Assembly (NCBI RefSeq): GCF_015775515.1
Contig: NZ_CP065383.1
Location: forward strand, 186,001 to 250,000
Source: Atribacter laminatus
Lineage (GTDB): Bacteria; Atribacterota; Atribacteria; Atribacterales; Atribacteraceae
Length of the DNA stretch: 64,000 bases
Reading direction: 5' to 3'
Shown piece by piece: positions 52,535-60,975 of this stretch. Position numbers and translations under genes: made by a program. How positions within the stretch are numbered: the stretch's first letter is position 1; each line of letters opens with the position of its first letter. The notes beneath the pieces are model-generated. The model worked only from the letters and a program-made list of their open reading frames with translations, had not been told where the DNA came from and searched no databases.

Positions 52535-54106
52535 ATGAATATTTTTAAAGAAAATAAAGGTTCAATTTTAATAACAGTAATATCCCTTATTGCTATTATT
52601 ACTGTCTTAATAGGTGTTGGTTCCACTCTGGTAATTTCAGGCAATAAAAAAGTTCATAGTACATCGAACAAAACCCAAGCTCATTATGTTGCCGAAGCAG
52701 GAATTGAAGAGGTAATATCAAATCCTTTTTTAATCAATAAAGTTTTAAAATCCTTCAATATTTTCTATAATCCAAGCAATCCAACAACTCCAGCTCCATC
52801 ACCACCCTGGATATCACTAATTGAAAAACCTTTCCCATTAAACTTCGAAAACAACAAAACTGGAACTTATTCTGTAGAGGGTAAAGTCGATCCTGATTCT
52901 ATAATTTTTGCTAATGGTGTTCCCCAAGAAGTAAAAATTAAGATTACATCAGAAGGAACAATAATAAATTCAAAAAATGATATTATCTCCATTAAGGAAA
53001 TAAATTGTAGGATTAAAGTTGATTTAGTAACTTTTTATAATATTGGGCTTAAAAATGCAATTGCTACGAGCAATAGTTTAAACTCTGGCAAGGTATATAT
53101 TGAATTAGATTCTGGAGTTACCAGTCCAGCAAATGTTTATAGTAATGCAAATATAACGAATATTGCTGGCACTATACCGGGTTCAATTTACGCAAGAGGA
53201 GGAGAAGTGATTATTGACAATAATACCATAGTAAATGGTGATGTAGTCGCAAGTGGTCGTGTTCAATTAAATAATAATGCACAAGTTGATGGGAAGGTGG
53301 TATCTTCAACCAGTTATGTGGATGTTAATAATAATGCAACAGTTGCAGGTGATACAGTCGGTTACGGTGTCGACAAAAAAGGGAATTCAGTTAATTTAGT
53401 TAACTCATCAGTCCATAACGTTTACACAAATAATGGAGAAAGTAGCTTCAATAGTAAAAACTCAAATTATAATTCAATTCAAATATTACCAGCGGAACCA
53501 AATTATCCGGCAGATTACCCAATTCCAGATGAAAATCTACCAATTATAACTGACGAAATAAGAGATTTATGGATAAAACAAGCACAAAGTGAAGGAAATA
53601 TAATTAATGGTGATTTTAATCTGACTACTGATCAGGCAGAATCTATTTCAACAAATACCTTTATTGACGGTAACCTAATACTTGAAAATAATGCAATTTT
53701 AAACATTGAAAAAGATGCACTAATTTTTATTACTGGATACATACAAATTGAAAATAACGCAGTTATTAATGGAACGGGTTCTCTTGTTACCGATGATTAC
53801 TTTATAATTAAAAACAATTCAATTCCAACTTCAATATCACTTATTGCGTTGGGGAGTACAACAGATTCTCAACTCACTAATAATTCAGCGACCACTGGTG
53901 CAATATTAGTTCCCAATGGCAATTTGGTCATTAATAATCAGGCAAATATTCATGGTGGTGTTTTCGCAAAATCCATTCCTAGTATTGGAAATAACGCAAA
54001 AATTGTTTTTAACCCCAAACTAAACCAAAATCTTCCCCCAACCCAAAATACCACTGAAGTTTTAACATTAGAATCTTGGACTGAAGATATAAATAGCTTG
54101 TTTTAA
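52535..54106 (+). CDS. PilX-like protein with a C-terminal beta-solenoid (polymer-forming) domain
   Basis: The 523 aa begin with a PilX-type N-terminus: KGSILITVISLIAIITVLIG, then HYVAEAGIEEV near residue 50; PilX proteins lack the Glu at position 5. Residues 190-300 and 360-500 are stacked short repeats rich in Asn, Gly and Val (IDNNTIVNGDVVASGRVQLN, VDGKVVSSTSYVDVNNNA, ILENNAILNIEKDALIFITG), like bactofilins or passenger beta-helices. A Pro-rich linker (PAEPNYPADYPIPDENLP) separates the two solenoids. Together with the first gene it suggests a pilus-tip scaffold that displays a solenoid. Confidence 0.7.
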   Translation: MNIFKENKGSILITVISLIAIITVLIGVGSTLVISGNKKVHSTSNKTQAHYVAEAGIEEVISNPFLINKVLKSFNIFYNPSNPTTPAPSPPWISLIEKPFPLNFENNKTGTYSVEGKVDPDSIIFANGVPQEVKIKITSEGTIINSKNDIISIKEINCRIKVDLVTFYNIGLKNAIATSNSLNSGKVYIELDSGVTSPANVYSNANITNIAGTIPGSIYARGGEVIIDNNTIVNGDVVASGRVQLNNNAQVDGKVVSSTSYVDVNNNATVAGDTVGYGVDKKGNSVNLVNSSVHNVYTNNGESSFNSKNSNYNSIQILPAEPNYPADYPIPDENLPIITDEIRDLWIKQAQSEGNIINGDFNLTTDQAESISTNTFIDGNLILENNAILNIEKDALIFITGYIQIENNAVINGTGSLVTDDYFIIKNNSIPTSISLIALGSTTDSQLTNNSATTGAILVPNGNLVINNQANIHGGVFAKSIPSIGNNAKIVFNPKLNQNLPPTQNTTEVLTLESWTEDINSLF

Positions 54107-54202
54107 TAAAAAAATCCTTTTCCATTTTTATTTTACTAATTTCCATAAATAATTTTCTTTTGCTTATTAAGTAAAATTACATTTCTTTCTTCCAAAATTT
54201 TC

Positions 54203-54538
54203 CTATATCGGCCCATTTCCTTCCTTTCCATCACCTATATATCGAAAGCGATAGATATCTAAATAGCGAGAAAATAAATAGCAAATTTTTCCTAATAGGG
54301 TTGAGTTTTTCGAAGTCACTTTTTCTGTAATCAGGTTTATGCCCACATCACTTAATGCATTAGTTTTTCCAGTTGCAAAAAAACCAATAAGTCGGGCTTC
54401 TTTATTTTTAAATTCTTAAAGGACAAAAACGGTGGTTCTCTGCATTAGAGCAAATGACCTTCTGTATCGAGATAAATAACTCTCACAAAGTGATCCCCTG
54501 CATCTGTAACTTCCTCGGCAATAATAAAAATTAAGCTT
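54203..54538 (-). pseudogene. Probable degraded gene, family unknown
   Basis: Two coding-like stretches lie in different minus-strand frames. From about 54538: SLIFIIAEEVTDAGDHF, then VRVIYLDTEGHLL before a TAA. Then, after a shift and another TAA: NKEARLIGFFATGKTNALSD, then VGINLITEKVTSKNSTLLG, running to a TAG at 54203. Both segments look like folded-protein sequence but no single frame joins them. It is probably one gene broken by a frameshift and a stop. I could not name the family. Confidence 0.4.
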
Positions 54539-54709
54539 TTTCAATCCTCTCGATACTAGCCCTTTTATTAGTTGGTGGTATGAGGATTTATCCTAAGGAT
54601 TATATTTTCTCCATCGATGAGTTTGACAAGAATTTCCAATTAAGCGTAAAATACCTTTTTAAAAGAATTGACTCATCCAGTTTTATAATAAAGGAGCTTT
54701 CTTGATAAT

Positions 54710-55810
54710 TTGAAAAAAACCCATCTTGCTCTAAGGCAATCGATCAGCCCTTTTGTCCAATATGGAGCCACTATTGCTGCTCACCTATTCAAACATCCTC
54801 GTTATTTAACAGCTTTTCCTCGACTTTTCTTTCATTTTCAACAATGCAAAAAGCTCCGCCAGAATGAACTCCACAAAGGAGTTACTGTCCCCCTTTTTTT
54901 AATCCTTAGCCTCACCAAACGGTGTAATTTGAAGTGTGCAGGATGTTATGCCCATCCTCGAGAAACGTCTTCTCCATCAATCTCATTTGATAGCTGGAAA
55001 AAAATTATAAAAGAAGCCAATGACTTGGGGATTTTCGGATTTGTTTTAGCCGGAGGGGAGCCTTTCCTTTTCCCTAATTTAATTGAGCTCCCACAGCTTT
55101 TTCCTAACAATCTTTTTGTTTTATTTACCAACGGAACTCTTTGTTCGGAGAAAGACCTCAATCACATGTCACGTACTGCCAATTTAGCGGTTTTTGTCAG
55201 TATAGAAGGAGACGAACATCACACCAATAATCGGCGAGGTACAAGTGTTCATCAACATGCCATGCAAACTTTAACCCATGTCATTCAACGGGGAATTCCC
55301 TGTGGGATTTCGGTAACGATCACCAAAAATAATTATGACTATTGGATAAAGTCAGAAACTCTTACCGAGTTTATGAAGATGGGCATCCATCTAGGATTTT
55401 TCCTTGAATACATACCATCAAGCCAGCTCGACTGTCAGCTACAAATAACTGTCGAAGAACGAGAACGCCTTCATCGTTATATTGAATGGACTCGTGATCA
55501 TCGTCAGATTTTTTTGGTCCATTCTCCCGGAGATGAAGTGCTTTTTGGAGGCTGTCTCTCGGCCGGTCGTGGCTTTGCTCACGTTACACCGAATGGCGAC
55601 CTTACACCCTGCCCGGTATCCCAACTGGCTACCCATAATTTAAAAAACTCTAATTTGCGAGAAGGTTTGATGAGCCCATTATTTACCCGAATCAGACAAG
55701 ATCGCCATCTTTTGGAAACTGAAGGATCTCCTTGTGCTCTTTCGGTTCATACTGAAGAGTTAGCAAAATTAGCAAAAGAAGTTGGTGCGTACCAGAATTC
55801 CTGCTGGTAG
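54710..55810 (+). CDS. Radical SAM protein with SPASM-like C-terminal cysteines
   Basis: The 366 aa include the radical-SAM cluster motif LTKRCNLKCAGCY (CxxxCxxC near residue 68), LAGGEPFLFPNL (the SAM-binding GGE) and a barrel to about residue 270. The C-terminal part has further cysteines (GGCLSAGRGFAHVTPNGDLTPCPVS, GSPCALS, SCW) arranged like a SPASM or twitch domain for auxiliary clusters. Such proteins modify peptides or carry out cofactor reactions; the substrate is unknown. The TTG at 54710 has AAGGAG somewhat far upstream. No precursor peptide is evident nearby. Confidence 0.82.
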   Translation: MKKTHLALRQSISPFVQYGATIAAHLFKHPRYLTAFPRLFFHFQQCKKLRQNELHKGVTVPLFLILSLTKRCNLKCAGCYAHPRETSSPSISFDSWKKIIKEANDLGIFGFVLAGGEPFLFPNLIELPQLFPNNLFVLFTNGTLCSEKDLNHMSRTANLAVFVSIEGDEHHTNNRRGTSVHQHAMQTLTHVIQRGIPCGISVTITKNNYDYWIKSETLTEFMKMGIHLGFFLEYIPSSQLDCQLQITVEERERLHRYIEWTRDHRQIFLVHSPGDEVLFGGCLSAGRGFAHVTPNGDLTPCPVSQLATHNLKNSNLREGLMSPLFTRIRQDRHLLETEGSPCALSVHTEELAKLAKEVGAYQNSCW

Positions 55811-55811
55811 A

Positions 55812-56010
55812 TGATCCGTCTGGTGTCTTTTACCGGATGACGTGAGAATCCCATCCTTTAAAGTATTTTTAAAAACCAAAGAAATATAAAAGATGAGATC
55901 CTCACGGCTTCAAAAAACGAAGCCTCAGGATGACGTCGGCGGCGTCAGATGAGATCCTCACGGCTTCAAAAAACGAAGCCTCAGGATGACCGATTAAAGA
56001 ATTCATTTGA
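55812..56010. repeat. Two tandem HR1 modules
   Basis: A degenerate HR1 (GTCTTTTACCGGATGACGTGAGAATC near 55832) is followed by two nearly identical HR1 copies: inner stems GGCTTC 55906-55911 / GAAGCC 55919-55924 and GGCTTC 55962-55967 / GAAGCC 55975-55980, each flanked by GATGAGATCCTCAC and CTCAGGATGAC. Confidence 0.8.
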
Positions 56011-56044
56011 TTGTTTTTTTAGGATAGACATATCATCAATGAAA

Positions 56045-56076
56045 TGATATCATTAAATTCAAGAGGTGATATCATT
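56045..56076 (+). promoter_or_regulatory. Putative operator of the VapBC pair
   Basis: TGATATCATT occurs at 56045-56054 and again at 56067-56076, 22 bp apart (two helical turns). Each contains the palindrome TGATATCA, and the second covers the start codon. This is the arrangement expected for autorepression by a ribbon-helix-helix antitoxin. Confidence 0.55.
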
Positions 56077-56335
56077 GAGTAATATCATTCTTAGAGGAAT
56101 TGACCCAAAAATTCATTTACAATTAAAAAAAGAGGCAAAAAGGAGAAAAATTAGTCTCAATGCTCTTCTTTTAGAATATGTTCTCGATGGTGCCGGATTA
56201 ACAGACAAGAAAACAAATAAGACTATTTATCATGACCTTGATCCTTTAGCTGGTACCTGGGATAAAAAAGAAGTCAATGAATTTCTTTCATCAATAAAAG
56301 ATTTTGAAAAAATTGAAAAAGAGCTTTGGGAATGA
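56075..56335 (+). CDS. FitA/VapB-type ribbon-helix-helix antitoxin
   Basis: The TTG at 56075 stands six bases after AGAGGTG; the GTG at 56066 is part of that site. The 86 aa start with the RHH strand-helix-helix (SNIILRGIDPKIHLQLKKEA, RRKISLNALLLEYV) and end in an acidic tail, DKKEVNEFLSSIKDFEKIEK, that should cover the toxin. Its stop overlaps the toxin ATG (ATGA 56332-56335). Confidence 0.85.
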   Translation: MSNIILRGIDPKIHLQLKKEAKRRKISLNALLLEYVLDGAGLTDKKTNKTIYHDLDPLAGTWDKKEVNEFLSSIKDFEKIEKELWE

Positions 56336-56736
56336 ATATTCTCATTGATACAAATGCCTACGCTTCTTTTAAATACGGTGAGGAAACTACAGTTGCAATT
56401 CTTCAGAAAGCTGAGCTTATCGGATTGAGTGTGATTGTCATTGGCGAGCTTTTATCTGGGTTTCGTCTGGGAAAGTATGAAAAACAGAATTGTAAAGAGT
56501 TGAATGATTTTATTGCATCTACACGAGTGAGAATTTTATTCATTGATGAAAATACCACATATTATTATTCTATGATTTACCACCAACTCAAAGAAAAAGG
56601 GAAACCTATCCCTACCAATGATTTGTGGATAGCGGCAACAGCTTTCCAAAATGGTCTTCCAATATTTACTTATGATCGTCATTTTTCAGAAATTGACGGT
56701 TTATTAGTGATCAATTCACCAGAATTATTAATTTAA
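56332..56736 (+). CDS. VapC-type PIN-domain ribonuclease toxin
   Basis: The 134 aa form a PIN domain with the acidic set ILIDTNAY (Asp near 5), VIGELLSGF (Glu near 40), PTNDLWIAATA (Asp near 96) and FTYDRHF (Asp near 115). VapC toxins cut tRNA or rRNA; the target here is unknown. It is translationally coupled to the upstream antitoxin. Confidence 0.9.
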   Translation: MNILIDTNAYASFKYGEETTVAILQKAELIGLSVIVIGELLSGFRLGKYEKQNCKELNDFIASTRVRILFIDENTTYYYSMIYHQLKEKGKPIPTNDLWIAATAFQNGLPIFTYDRHFSEIDGLLVINSPELLI

Positions 56737-57056
56737 TATAACTTATTGCCAATTAGTTGGAAAAAATAGAATCCCTTTCATTCTCCCTATAGCCAAAGGG
56801 AGAGGTTGATAAATAGGGAATTTATTTGCAACTGTATTCACAGGATAGATGTTCATGCTATTTTTGTGGCACCAGATGATGAGAAACCAAGACTCGACAT
56901 GCCATGGCATGCCGCTACATTAAATTAAAAACCGGGTACAATAAATTTTCGCCAATGCGATATTTAAATTCTTTTGTAGAGAATTGATTTATCAAGTCCA
57001 TGGATTTACAAATTAGATTTTCCATCAGAGCAAAAGGAGGATTTCTCATTAAAAAA
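56737..57056. repeat. Repeat modules before the diguanylate cyclase
   Basis: An HR4/HR3-like tract lies near 56780-56806 (CATTCTCCCTATAGCCAAAGGGAGAGG), HR5 near 56896-56915 (one mismatch) followed by GCTACATTA as in other copies, and a decayed GGGTACAATAAATT palindrome near 56933. No gene. Confidence 0.6.
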
Positions 57057-57086
57057 TTGAGAGTTTAAAATCTTATAGTATATAAT
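57057..57086 (+). promoter_or_regulatory. Probable promoter of the diguanylate cyclase gene
   Basis: TTGAGA (57057-57062), an 18-nt spacer and TATAAT (57081-57086), 92 nt before the ATG. Confidence 0.55.
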
Positions 57087-57177
57087 CATTATGTATATTA
57101 GGAATGAAATGTAAAAAATCCTTGGCTTAATAAATAAACTTTACGGGTACAAACCAAACAATAAACTGGGGATATAC

Positions 57178-59103
57178 ATGGAGATTGATATCCGAACTCT
57201 CTCTTTAGTAAATAGCATCACTGCGGTTATTCAAGTCATTGCTTTAACCCTTCAATATATTCTGGTAAAAACCTACCGAGGGATTGGTTGGTGGCTAATA
57301 GGATTTTTAATGTTCGCTTTAGGATTCCTATTCGCTCCCCTTCGCGATATCAGTCAAATCAGTCAAATCAGTCAAATCTCAATTTTTTTTCATAATTTAA
57401 CTCTTATATTAGGAATCGTTTTTTTATATATTGGTTTACTTCGTTTCTTGAATTTAAAAGAAAATAAAAAAATTATCATCTTTATTTTGGTTTCTTATAT
57501 TTTTCTTTTTACCTTTTTTCTTTATATCCAAGATGACATAACAGCGCGAACGGTTATTTTTTCATCTTTTTCTGCTTTACTCATGTTTTCTATTTCTTTT
57601 CGTCTATTAAAAAACCTGGATAAATCCTTAAAAACTTCACAGCTTTTCGTTATGACAATTTTCTTTATACAAGGATGTTTTCTTCTCTTTCGAACCTTTG
57701 CCGTTATAACTATTTCACCAGTTTCTGATTTTTTTGCTCCAACCCTTACCCAATCATTAACCTTCCTTTCTTATATCATCATTGGTAATCTCTTCACTTT
57801 TGGTTTTATCATAATGGTAAACCAGCGGTTAAACATTGATATGAAAGAAGCCAAAGAACATTTTGAACTTATTTTTAATACCAGTCCTGATGCGGCAATT
57901 ATTTCCCGTATCGATAATGGAAAAATAGTTAGTGTAAACAACGGCTTCACTAATCTTACCGATTATAATCGCGAGGAAATTATAGGAAAATCAATTCATA
58001 AACTTAACATCTGGAAAAACCTAGCTGATCGTCGAAAATTAATTGATGAGGTCTTGAAAAATGGTTTTTGCAATAATTTTGAGTCTGAGTTTTTGAAAAA
58101 AGATGGTACTCAAATATTTGGTATCGTATCAGCCAAAACTATGATCCTTCATAGTATCCCCCACATTTTGAGTGTTACTCGTGATATTACCATTCGAAAA
58201 AATGCTTTAGAAGCTTTGAAAAAAAGCGAAGAACGTTACCATTCTCTCTTTGAAAATATGATTGATGGATATGCTTATTGTGAAATGGTATATGGCAAAC
58301 AGAATCAACCAGTTGATTTTATCTATCTCGAAGTAAATAAAGCATTTGAACGCTTAACCGGTCTTCAAAACGTTGCAGGTAAACCGGTTAGTGAAGTAAT
58401 TCCAGGAATCTTGGATATGAATCCTGAATTATTAGATACTTATAGTCGAGTCGCTCTAAGTGGAGAATCAGAAAGTTTTGAGGTTTTCTTTAAACCTTTG
58501 AATATTTGGTTGGACATATCGGTTTACAGCCCTTCAAAAAATTATTTTGTTGCAGTCTTCGAAAATATCACCGATCGGAAAAAAGCCGAGGAAGAATTGC
58601 AATATCTTGCTTCAATTGACGGATTAACCGGTATTTATAACCGCCTCTTTTTTATTAAAGCTTGTGAAAACGAATTAATCCGGTTTCATCGTTACGGAAA
58701 AACCTTTACGTTTTTAATGATGGACATCGATAACTTTAAATCTATCAACGATCAATATGGCCATCTCTCTGGAGACCAGGTTTTACAATCCTTCGTTAAA
58801 ACCATCGGAAAAGAAATCCGCAATGTTGACACATTGGGAAGATTGGGTGGAGAAGAATTTGGAATATTATTCATAGAAACTACGGTTAAAGAAGGCTTAA
58901 AAACCGCCAAAAGAATCCAGAATGCTTTAGAAAATACCGAAATACAACTTAACTCCGATCAAAGTATAACCACCAAAGTCAGTATGGGTCTTACTGAGGT
59001 TAATTCTGAAGACACCAATTTTGATTCGATTATTTCCCGGGCAGATCAAGCTCTTTATAAAGCAAAAAAATTAGGGAAAAACCGTATTGAGGTTTCTGAA
59101 TGA
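57178..59103 (+). CDS. Membrane PAS-PAS-GGDEF diguanylate cyclase
   Basis: The protein makes cyclic di-GMP. Residues 1-220 hold about seven membrane segments of a sensor module. Two PAS domains follow (about 225-345 and 350-465), then a GGDEF domain (470-640). The catalytic site is intact as LGRLGGEEFGILF, and an allosteric inhibition site RNVD stands five residues before it. Within the sensor region a 9-bp unit is repeated three times (57349-57375), giving ISQISQISQIS in a loop. The 641 aa start at ATG 57178 with a weak ribosome site. The signal sensed is unknown. Confidence 0.9.
   Translation: MEIDIRTLSLVNSITAVIQVIALTLQYILVKTYRGIGWWLIGFLMFALGFLFAPLRDISQISQISQISIFFHNLTLILGIVFLYIGLLRFLNLKENKKIIIFILVSYIFLFTFFLYIQDDITARTVIFSSFSALLMFSISFRLLKNLDKSLKTSQLFVMTIFFIQGCFLLFRTFAVITISPVSDFFAPTLTQSLTFLSYIIIGNLFTFGFIIMVNQRLNIDMKEAKEHFELIFNTSPDAAIISRIDNGKIVSVNNGFTNLTDYNREEIIGKSIHKLNIWKNLADRRKLIDEVLKNGFCNNFESEFLKKDGTQIFGIVSAKTMILHSIPHILSVTRDITIRKNALEALKKSEERYHSLFENMIDGYAYCEMVYGKQNQPVDFIYLEVNKAFERLTGLQNVAGKPVSEVIPGILDMNPELLDTYSRVALSGESESFEVFFKPLNIWLDISVYSPSKNYFVAVFENITDRKKAEEELQYLASIDGLTGIYNRLFFIKACENELIRFHRYGKTFTFLMMDIDNFKSINDQYGHLSGDQVLQSFVKTIGKEIRNVDTLGRLGGEEFGILFIETTVKEGLKTAKRIQNALENTEIQLNSDQSITTKVSMGLTEVNSEDTNFDSIISRADQALYKAKKLGKNRIEVSE
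57349..57375 (+). repeat. In-frame 9-bp tandem repeat (three copies)
   Basis: ATCAGTCAA is repeated exactly three times inside the diguanylate cyclase gene and followed by a partial fourth (ATC). A change in copy number would add or remove three residues (ISQ) without breaking the frame. Confidence 0.8.
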
Positions 59104-59130
59104 ATTTTGTGCTGAAAAGCTGAATGGGAT

Positions 59131-59377
59131 GTCTATCCTGAAAATACCATCTTATAAATTCCCCCATTGAGGGGGGATAAAGGGGGGTGTGCCTTTAATC
59201 GGTCATCCTGAGCCCTCGCTTTTTGAGGGCGTGAGGATCTCATCTTTTAAGTTTTTTCTTCATAAATACTTTAAATGATGAGATTCTTACGTCGTCCGGC
59301 AAAAACACCGGACTCCTCAGAATGACTAAGTGGATGGTAGAGATTGCCACGTCGCACAAGACGCTCCTCGCAATGAC
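59131..59377. repeat. 247-bp dispersed repeat, copy B
   Basis: Same length and almost the same sequence as 12584-12830, including both HR1 inner stems (GCCCTC/GAGGGC and GTCCGG/CCGGAC) and the terminal HR2. The differences I see are single bases (for example in the T-rich spacer after CATCTTTTAA). Confidence 0.85.
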
Positions 59378-59758
59378 GGATTTAGATAGGTATTTTCATC
59401 CTCATCTGGTGCTGCGAAAGCAGCATGAAGGTCTATCCTGAAAATACCATCAAATGAATTCTTTAATCCGTCATCCTGAGGATTCGCTTTGCGAATCCGT
59501 GAGGATCTCATCCTTTAATTATTTTTTAAAAAAATTTTCTCAATGAGATTGCCACGTCGCTGTGCTCTTCGCAATGACCGAGCAGGAATAAATTCAAATC
59601 CCCCTAACCCCCTTTGCTAAAGGGGGAAACGATTCCTGGGTAAGTATTTTCATCATCAATTGGTGCTTCGAAAGCAGCATGAAAGTCTATTCTGCTGTTC
59701 AACAGTCCAGGAGGAAACCCCTCCTTAAAGTTTAACTCCTTTTTATTTAATATTTTCC
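59378..59758. repeat. HR1, HR2 and HR4 modules after copy B
   Basis: HR1 with the longest inner stem seen, GGATTCGC 59480-59487 / GCGAATCC 59491-59498; HR2 near 59544-59580; HR4 near 59597-59625. A TCATCTGGTGCTGCGAAAGCAGCATGAAGG segment appears on both sides. No gene. Confidence 0.75.
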
Positions 59759-60514
59759 TTAGGAAAAACCAACCATTAACATGTCAACGATATTTTTAAT
59801 CTTTGGATTTTCATATTCTTCAATCTTTCCAGCGTCGCAATACTCTGAAAGAACGGGATCAATTGGAAGTTCACCCAAAAATGGAATCTGCAGCTGAGTG
59901 CTGATATCCTTGCCTTTGGGTTGTCCAAAAGGATAAATAATTTCCTGACATTTTGGACATTGAATGAAACTCATATTTTCCACCAATCCTAACACCGGCT
60001 TTTGGAGTTGTTGAACCATATGAATGGCTTTTTTTACAATCATAAAAGCTAAATCTTGAGGCGAAGAAACAATCACAGCTCCATCCAACGGCATACTCTG
60101 CAGAACAGTGAGTGGAACATCACCAGTTCCCGGGGGCATATCAAGGATAAGAAAATCCAAATCAGACCAAAGAACCTCATTCCAAAAGTCCTGGATGGCT
60201 TTGCTTAAGAGTGGGCCACGCCAAATCACTGGTTGATCTGGTCTCTCCAGCAGAAGGTTGATAGAGATAACTTGTATTTTATATTTTTCAGTTTCTACTG
60301 GAAATATTCCGGCTTCATTTATAGTTGGCCGTATATTAACGATCCCAAACATAGTTGGAACACTAGGTCCGGTTATATCGGCATCCATGATTCCAACCTT
60401 AAGCCCTCTTCGGGCCATTTCTACTGTTAACAACGCCGAAACTGAGCTTTTCCCGACTCCTCCCTTACCGCTCATAACGGCTATCGTTCGATTAATATTT
60501 GGATTCAGTTCCAT
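59759..60514 (-). CDS. Mrp/NBP35-family iron-sulfur carrier ATPase
   Basis: The 251 aa are a deviant Walker P-loop ATPase of the Mrp/ApbC group that carries Fe-S clusters to apo-proteins. AVMSGKGGVGKSSVSALL near residue 13 is the P-loop, DADITGPSVP near 43 the switch, LDMPPGTGDV near 123 the Walker B, and CPKC near 188 the cluster-binding pair. It lacks the N-terminal DUF59 domain of longer Mrp proteins. It is separated by repeats from the genes at 61-64 kb, which end in a MinD-like ATPase, a combination common in anaerobes. Confidence 0.92.
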   Translation of the reverse strand: MELNPNINRTIAVMSGKGGVGKSSVSALLTVEMARRGLKVGIMDADITGPSVPTMFGIVNIRPTINEAGIFPVETEKYKIQVISINLLLERPDQPVIWRGPLLSKAIQDFWNEVLWSDLDFLILDMPPGTGDVPLTVLQSMPLDGAVIVSSPQDLAFMIVKKAIHMVQQLQKPVLGLVENMSFIQCPKCQEIIYPFGQPKGKDISTQLQIPFLGELPIDPVLSEYCDAGKIEEYENPKIKNIVDMLMVGFS

Positions 60515-60975
60515 AGTTTAGGTCTCCTCATTTTTTAGTTTTAAAAATTAAAAATTCTATCCTGAAAATACACTAACACTAAAAATACCATTATCCCGAG
60601 TGGTGCTTTCCCGCGTGAGGTCTCATCAACCCAATCCGTCATTGCGAGACCTCGTTTTTTGAGGTCGTGGCAATCTCTTGAGTCATCTTTATTATTTGTA
60701 GGATTGAGAAATTATGGAATTGTGGAATCGGAATGAATAAGATTCTTATAATGTCCGGTAAAAAACACTGGACTCCTCAGAATGAAAGAACGGCTAAATG
60801 AGATTGCCACGTCACTTCGTTCCTCGCAATGACGGAGCAGTAAAAACTCAAATCCCCCTTACCCCCTTTGCTAAAGGGGGAACTAGTTTTTCCCTCGCCC
60901 CTTCGTGGGAGAGGGTCAGGGTGAGGGGGCAACTCGTTTTCATCTTCATCTGGTGCTGCTAGGCAGCATGAGAGT
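60515..60975. repeat. HR1, HR2, HR4 and HR3 modules
   Basis: HR1 with GGTGC/GCGTG inner arms near 60592-60628; HR2 with GACCTC 60648-60653 / GAGGTC 60661-60666, repeating the inner stem found at 40263; a degenerate HR1 near 60745-60783; HR2 near 60800-60836; HR4 near 60852-60880; an HR3-like CCCTCGCCCCTTCGTGGGAGAGGG near 60894-60917. The stop of the next minus-strand gene follows directly. No gene. Confidence 0.75.

Noticed and set aside
54710-55810. Peptide-modification (RiPP) cluster around the radical-SAM gene
   Set aside because: No short precursor peptide, RRE-like protein or exporter can be seen next to it.
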